Assembly: GCA_016903675.1 (NCBI GenBank)
Contig: JADQBA010000247.1
Coordinates: 1 to 8,114 of the forward strand
DNA from: Stigonema ocellatum SAG 48.90 = DSM 106950
GTDB lineage: Bacteria > Cyanobacteriota > Cyanobacteriia > Cyanobacteriales > Nostocaceae
Direction of reading: 5' to 3'
DNA length: 8,114 bases
Below, one piece after another: positions 5,391 through 8,114 of the stretch. How positions within the stretch are numbered: the stretch's first letter is position 1; every line of letters begins with the position of its first letter. Below the pieces are notes generated by a model. That model saw only the letters and a list, made by a program, of their open reading frames with translations, was not told where the DNA came from and made no database searches. A program made the translations under genes and the position numbers.

Positions 5391-5777
5391 AATAAGTACG
5401 AGAATTTGATTGATGCCGCACTAGCAACGAAAGATATTTTAGCAGAACCCCTTCCTTTTGTGTTGCAAACTAGTTTAGATGATTTCTATGTGAGCTATGA
5501 ATTAAACGCCTATATTGATAAGCCAATACTGATGGCAAGTATTTATTCACAACTGCACCAAAATATTCAAGATAAATGCAATGAAGCAGGAATTGAAATT
5601 CTCTCTCCCCATTATTCGGCTATTCGAGATGGGAACCAAATTACCATACCAGAAAATTATGTGTCTCAAGATTATAAAGCACCAGGATTTCGTCTCTCTC
5701 CCCTGAATAATCTATTCAAGCAGTTCAACGGAAAAAATACACCAGATTCGGGTGAAGAATCTAAGTTCGACAAGTGA
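5391..5777 (+). pseudogene. MscS-family mechanosensitive channel, C-terminal remnant
   Basis: Small-conductance mechanosensitive channels release solutes on osmotic downshock. This fragment keeps only the cytoplasmic C-terminal domain: LIDAALATKDILAEPLPFVLQTSLDDFYVSYELNAYIDKP and SQLHQNIQDKCNEAGIEILSPHYSAIRDGN are characteristic of the alpha/beta part of MscS-type proteins. All membrane segments, the pore helix and the beta domain are missing upstream. The frame is closed by TAG at 5388, and only a TTG at 5406 without a Shine-Dalgarno sequence could start a 123-residue product. Such a soluble stub could not form a channel. Codon sense is still well kept over the whole fragment, so truncation may be recent. 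The LapA-domain gene follows 16 bases after the stop, suggesting the two were once cotranscribed. Confidence 0.8.
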
Positions 5778-5793
5778 GGTTAAATAACAATTA

Positions 5794-6165
5794 ATGATAG
5801 GAATACTGACGCTTTTAGCTTTGTTAATTGCCATCGCCGCCGTGATTTTTGCAGTCCAAAATTCTACCCCTATTTTGGTGCATTTTTTAGCTTGGCAAGC
5901 TCAAGGCTCAATGGCATTAGTGCTATTACTGACTTTTACATTCGGTGTGTTATTTGGTTTACTTGTCTCGCTTCCAGCGGTGATTAAAAGTATGAGAAAA
6001 GTATCCAATCTCACCCGAAAGATTGAGGAAAAAAACTATTTAATAGAAAATTTGGATCACAATCTTATGGAAGCAACAAATCAAATCAAGGTGCTGCAAG
6101 TAACACAAAAAGGTTCCCAAACGGAAATCAATTCTCCGGACTATCCGGAGGATATGCCTGTTTAG
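5794..6165 (+). CDS. LapA-domain (DUF1049) small membrane protein
   Basis: A 123-residue inner-membrane protein. Two hydrophobic segments lie at about residues 3-22 and 40-62, with the family signature VQNSTPILVHFLAWQ between them (an N-x-x-P-(x)-V-x-FL pattern). A charged helix likely to form a coiled coil covers about 68-107, and the tail is acidic. The LapA/YciS family acts with LapB in enterobacteria to control LPS synthesis; in cyanobacteria the role is not established, so no process should be assigned. GAGG at 5776-5779 lies 14 bases before the ATG, a rather long spacing. A 7-bp hairpin CTCCGGA-CTA-TCCGGAG sits in the last codons (6134-6150). It faces the toxin-antitoxin operon tail to tail. 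With its upstream neighbour broken, its promoter must lie in or before the mscS remnant. Confidence 0.8.
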   Translation: MIGILTLLALLIAIAAVIFAVQNSTPILVHFLAWQAQGSMALVLLLTFTFGVLFGLLVSLPAVIKSMRKVSNLTRKIEEKNYLIENLDHNLMEATNQIKVLQVTQKGSQTEINSPDYPEDMPV

Positions 6166-6171
6166 TGTTAC

Positions 6172-6193
6172 TGACCGAATAATTGGTAATTAG
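6172..6193. repeat. 22-bp dispersed repeat, copy 2
   Basis: TGACCGAATAATTGGTAATT followed by AG; 20 of 22 bases match 1752-1773 in the same orientation. Nothing else around the two copies is shared. Confidence 0.6.
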
Positions 6194-6262
6194 TAAAGGC
6201 TTTCATGGAGCTAACTACATTATCCTCTTTTTCGGGAGCATCCCAATTTTGCAAGAACATGT

Positions 6263-6350
6263 TTGTCATTGCGAACGAAGCGACAGCGTAGTGAAGCAAT
6301 CGCTTGATGTGAGATTGCTTCGCTTCACTCCGTTACGCTCGCAATGACAA
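6263..6350. mobile_element. 88-bp GTCATTGCGA-type inverted-repeat element
   Basis: The outer arms TTGTCATTGCG (6263-6273) and CGCAATGACAA (6340-6350) pair perfectly over 11 bases. The inner GAAGCAATC (6293-6301) pairs with GATTGCTTC (6313-6321), with GCGAAGCG/TCGCTTC-rich sequence between. The GTCATTGCGA…GAAGCAATC consensus is a very widespread bacterial palindromic repeat. It lies between convergent genes and could end both transcripts. No target duplication is clear. Confidence 0.65.
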
Positions 6351-6474
6351 TTCATCACCTGGGTTTGATAGGACTTACACATTTGGGATGCTTCCTCTTT
6401 TTCTTGCTTTAGTGATTTTGTATAGTTTGAGTTGCGTTTACTGAAAGAGCAGAAGGTGTCTCAATGGACATTCC

Positions 6475-6900
6475 CTATAAATTGCTGACTTCTAAGAATT
6501 GATTAAAGCCTTTTTGTCTCAATCCCTCTTTGAGTTTTTTATCCCCTGTCCATAACAACCCCTTTAATTCCAATGTTAGTGCTATGTGAGGGGTATCGCT
6601 TTCATCAATATCCTTGCATAAGGCGTAGGCTGCTGCTCGATTATTGGGGGTAATTAAGTCTTCTTTATAGAGATTAATTCGTCGCAGAATAATTTGGTAA
6701 ATTCGTACTATTTCATCTTCTGACAGAAGACTTACTTTGACTAACTTCTCCTTGCGTTTAAATAGTTCTACTAGCACTTGTTCGCAAACGAAAAAACGAC
6801 AATCTGAGCCTAGGAGTATTTTAGCAAAACTAGATTGGCTACTTAGCAATGCTGAGAACAAAATGTTGGTATCAACGACAATTGGCTGTTGTACAGACAC
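6475..6900 (-). CDS. PIN-domain ribonuclease, probable toxin of a type II pair
   Basis: A 141-residue PIN-domain protein, probably a VapC-like RNase that cuts RNA with metal ions. Acidic residues fall where the family needs them: D10 in VVDTN, E45 in VELFK, D99/D102 in DIDESDTPHIAL, and D120 in LLWTGDKKL. The DTPxIALxLxLxxxLWTGDK block fits the cyanobacterial PIN_2-type subgroup. It begins with GTG at 6898-6900, with an AGGA-type site about 9 bases upstream, inside the end of the upstream gene; the latter stops only 6 bases before it. That gives tight translational coupling, antitoxin first. Length is normal and no catalytic residue is missing, so it is likely active. The cellular target cannot be inferred. 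Confidence 0.85.
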   Translation of the reverse strand: MSVQQPIVVDTNILFSALLSSQSSFAKILLGSDCRFFVCEQVLVELFKRKEKLVKVSLLSEDEIVRIYQIILRRINLYKEDLITPNNRAAAYALCKDIDESDTPHIALTLELKGLLWTGDKKLKEGLRQKGFNQFLEVSNL

Positions 6901-6906
6901 TAACCG

Positions 6907-7131
6907 CTATCCTACAAATTTCTGCTTGATTTTTGACCACATATCAAGATCTATCTCTTCAGCCAGGGTGGCGGCTTCCTCTACTGTTAGATTGCTCCGC
7001 TTTCTGATTGTCTCTAGCTCAAGATAGTCTAAGAACTTGCTCAGGGTATCTTGATCTATAATATCCCTGTTGAACCTGACGATGATGTCTTGATTGTCAA
7101 CCGTAATATTGTACAGTGTGTTGTCTAGCAT
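6907..7131 (-). CDS. Small antitoxin-type protein paired with the PIN toxin
   Basis: A 74-residue acidic protein that reads first in the two-gene operon. The N-terminal part (about 1-25) looks like beta strands (LYNITVDNQDIIVRF); the C-terminal part is helical, with LDYLELETIRKRSNLTVEEAATLAEEID. Such YLxxExIRKRSxLTxEEAxxLAEEI proteins often stand directly before PIN genes in cyanobacteria. No helix-turn-helix or AbrB fold is obvious, so whether it binds DNA is open. The antitoxin role is inferred from size, gene order and the 6-base gap. The start ATG at 7129-7131 has a strong GGAGG four bases away. Confidence 0.72.
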   Translation of the reverse strand: MLDNTLYNITVDNQDIIVRFNRDIIDQDTLSKFLDYLELETIRKRSNLTVEEAATLAEEIDLDMWSKIKQKFVG

Positions 7132-7135
7132 TTCC

Positions 7136-7166
7136 CCTCCATAAATATTAAGTTGGATTTATTGTA
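7136..7166 (-). promoter_or_regulatory. Shine-Dalgarno and candidate -10 box of the toxin-antitoxin operon
   Basis: On the minus strand GGAGG (7136-7140) lies four bases before the antitoxin ATG, the strongest ribosome site in the window. TACAAT (7161-7166) is one base off the -10 consensus and would give a leader of about 25 bases. A convincing -35 box is not seen, so the promoter part is tentative. Confidence 0.4.
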
Positions 7167-7232
7167 GCTCACACTCACTGAATAACCATTGGGCAACATT
7201 TTTCCAGTTCATGTCCAGTGTCGATGAAATTC

Positions 7233-7361
7233 TAAGCTAAGGCGCGTTTAAATTGTATAAACACTCGTTGTGGTCGTTGACTGCTAACCGTTGACAGTCA
7301 TAAGTCGCAGGTTTACAGTCACAAAGCGAGATAATATTCAATTTAAATGCGTAACAGCTTA
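7233..7361. mobile_element. 129-bp imperfect inverted-repeat element (MITE-like)
   Basis: The ends 7233-7255 (TAAGCT…TTTAAATTG) and 7339-7361 read inverted match at 18 of 23 bases, with unbroken blocks of 6 and 9. Inside, TGACTG (7278-7283) and CAGTCA (7295-7300) form an inner hairpin related to the 1615-1632 palindrome. No coding capacity; no clear target duplication. Confidence 0.45.
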
Positions 7362-7801
7362 TCTGTAATGGATTTACACCTCAATTTTACACTGTGCTAA
7401 GATTTCCATCAGCACCTCAATCTAAATTGCTTTGCGGGTAAGGTAATGGGCTAGTTCACAGCAACTGCATAGCACGATATGTACCTCAACATGGAAAATC
7501 ATTTGAGAAAAATTCGCCGTTACCAAAAGTGGATTACGAACATCCGACTTGAAAATTGAATAAGAAGTTTGCGCTGTTGGGTTGCGATAGCGAAGCGCTG
7601 CTGCGAAGCGCAGATCGCAGCAGTGTCTGGAATAAGAGTCGGAACTTGTAGCTGAAGAGACAGTAAAATTTCCACCTATCATGGGCAGGGTCGAACAAGC
7701 GACAAAAACGGACAACCTTGCATTTAAAGGACTTCACGGGTACTAGTCGAGAATTAGTGTCAATTACTGCAGTGGAATTATCTAGAAAAAAATGGGGCGA
7801 A
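7362..7801. other. Spacer without a convincing gene
   Basis: Minus-strand frames at 7422-7715 and 7534-7737 are rich in Ser/Cys, have no domain and overlap a hairpin repeat, so I do not regard them as genes. Apart from the 7598-7623 hairpin I see no structure. Confidence 0.5.
7598..7623. repeat. GCGAAGCG-type hairpin repeat
   Basis: CTGCTGCGA (7598-7606) pairs perfectly with TCGCAGCAG (7615-7623) over an 8-base loop. TGCGAT/ATCGCA arms (7583/7614) and two GCGAAGCGC units overlap it, so alternative folds exist. This GCGATAGCGAAGCGC style is common in intergenic DNA of filamentous cyanobacteria. Confidence 0.65.
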
Positions 7802-7909
7802 CTTCCAGATCGGTGTGTTTGGTGTTCCTACCTTAGAGTTTTAAATAAGGCTGCCGACGCATTGTCCCCGAAAAATTTGGACAGGCTTCCAGATCGGTGT
7901 GTTTGGTGT
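7802..7909 (+). repeat. Two identical 24-bp direct repeats 84 bp apart
   Basis: CTTCCAGATCGGTGTG plus TTTGGTGT at 7802-7825 recurs without a change at 7886-7909. The spacing is 28 codons, and both copies lie in one open frame (TTG 7718 to TAG 7931-7933, 71 codons), where each encodes LPDRCVWC. The frame has no good start or ribosome site, so coding is uncertain. Around the second copy several stems can form (see findings), so a structured RNA is the main alternative. Confidence 0.75.
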
Positions 7910-8009
7910 CGGGGTCTAACACCAAGAAATTAGGCAGCCCTCTGAATGTTTATCTATCTTCGTAGTCGGTTACCTCACATCTTGCACCAGCCAGATACCA
8001 CATCAAAAA

Positions 8010-8103
8010 AAATACTCAGTATTTAATGGTTTTTTCACGGAGACCGCATCCGCCTGGGACTTGAAGTCCCAGGCTTATAGCATAAGTCCTCTAAGAGAGG
8101 ACT
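8010..8103. other. Cluster of hairpins at the window edge, possible IS200/IS605-type end
   Basis: Three hairpins follow each other. GCCTGGGACTT-G-AAGTCCCAGGC (8052-8074) is a perfect 11-bp palindrome. CTTAT-AGC-ATAAG (8074-8086) is short. AGTCCTCT-AAG-AGAGGACT (8085-8103) has an 8-bp stem. To the left, AAATAC-TCA-GTATTT (8010-8024) followed on the minus strand by a run of T could be a weak terminator. Subterminal imperfect palindromes of this type mark the ends of IS200/IS605 elements and their TnpB/IscB guide RNAs, but no transposase or nuclease gene is visible, so the assignment is tentative. Confidence 0.35.
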
Positions 8104-8114
8104 GAATGAATTCT

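Larger units (their letters stand above)
6166..6474. other. Convergent spacer between the LapA-type gene and the PIN gene
   Basis: No gene is seen. It starts with the 22-bp dispersed repeat, 6 bases after the LapA-type stop, and holds the 88-bp inverted-repeat element, which could serve transcription from both sides as a stop. Confidence 0.6.

Noticed and set aside
7422..7737. Two overlapping minus-strand frames
   Set aside because: They overlap each other and the GCGAAGCG hairpin, with no domain, no start signal and no operon context.
7802..7909. Possible minimal CRISPR array
   Set aside because: Only two 24-bp repeats with a 60-bp spacer, no cas gene, and the spacer length is outside the usual range.

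Overview
The window looks like a low-to-moderate GC segment of a filamentous, probably Nostocales-type, cyanobacterial genome. The signs are a HIP1 octamer (GCGATCGC), ACACCCC-type short tandem repeats, many intergenic palindromes of the kind common in these genomes, a cyanobacterial-style PIN/antitoxin pair, and LapA-domain and MscS-type genes. The organism call is inference from style, not from a marker gene.

Layout. 1-798 is the 3' part of a beta-propeller lactonase-family gene. 799-1884 is a repeat-rich spacer. 1885-3945 encodes a secreted vanadium-dependent haloperoxidase with an Ig-like (CARDB-type) N-terminal domain and a complete vanadate-binding residue set. 3946-5777 is a gene graveyard holding five recognisable remnants: the 3' end of a dienelactone-hydrolase-like gene, the 5' part of mtnC, the 5' part of a SAM methyltransferase gene on the other strand (joined tail to tail with mtnC), a 21-codon scrap of an OmpR-type response regulator, and the 3' half of an MscS channel gene. 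5794-6165 is an intact small LapA-domain membrane protein gene. 6475-7131 (minus strand) is a two-gene toxin-antitoxin-type operon with a PIN-domain RNase. 7132-8114 has no convincing gene but carries a MITE-like inverted repeat, a 24-bp direct repeat and, at the edge, three stacked hairpins that may mark the end of an IS200/IS605-type element.

The clearest structural discovery is a 105-bp MITE at 4133-4237. It has 18-bp terminal inverted repeats (17/18) and a perfect 10-bp target-site duplication. It sits in the last codons of the dienelactone hydrolase remnant; removing it and one copy of the duplication restores an ordinary C-terminus and stop codon. Several other small inverted-repeat elements (1574-1667, 6263-6350, 7233-7361, 872-900) lie between genes. 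The region therefore reads as a mobile-element-rich accessory or decaying zone around a few live genes.

How the genes work together: apart from the PIN/antitoxin operon and the old mscS-lapA-like adjacency, no shared pathway is visible. The haloperoxidase stands alone, bounded downstream by a strong hairpin.
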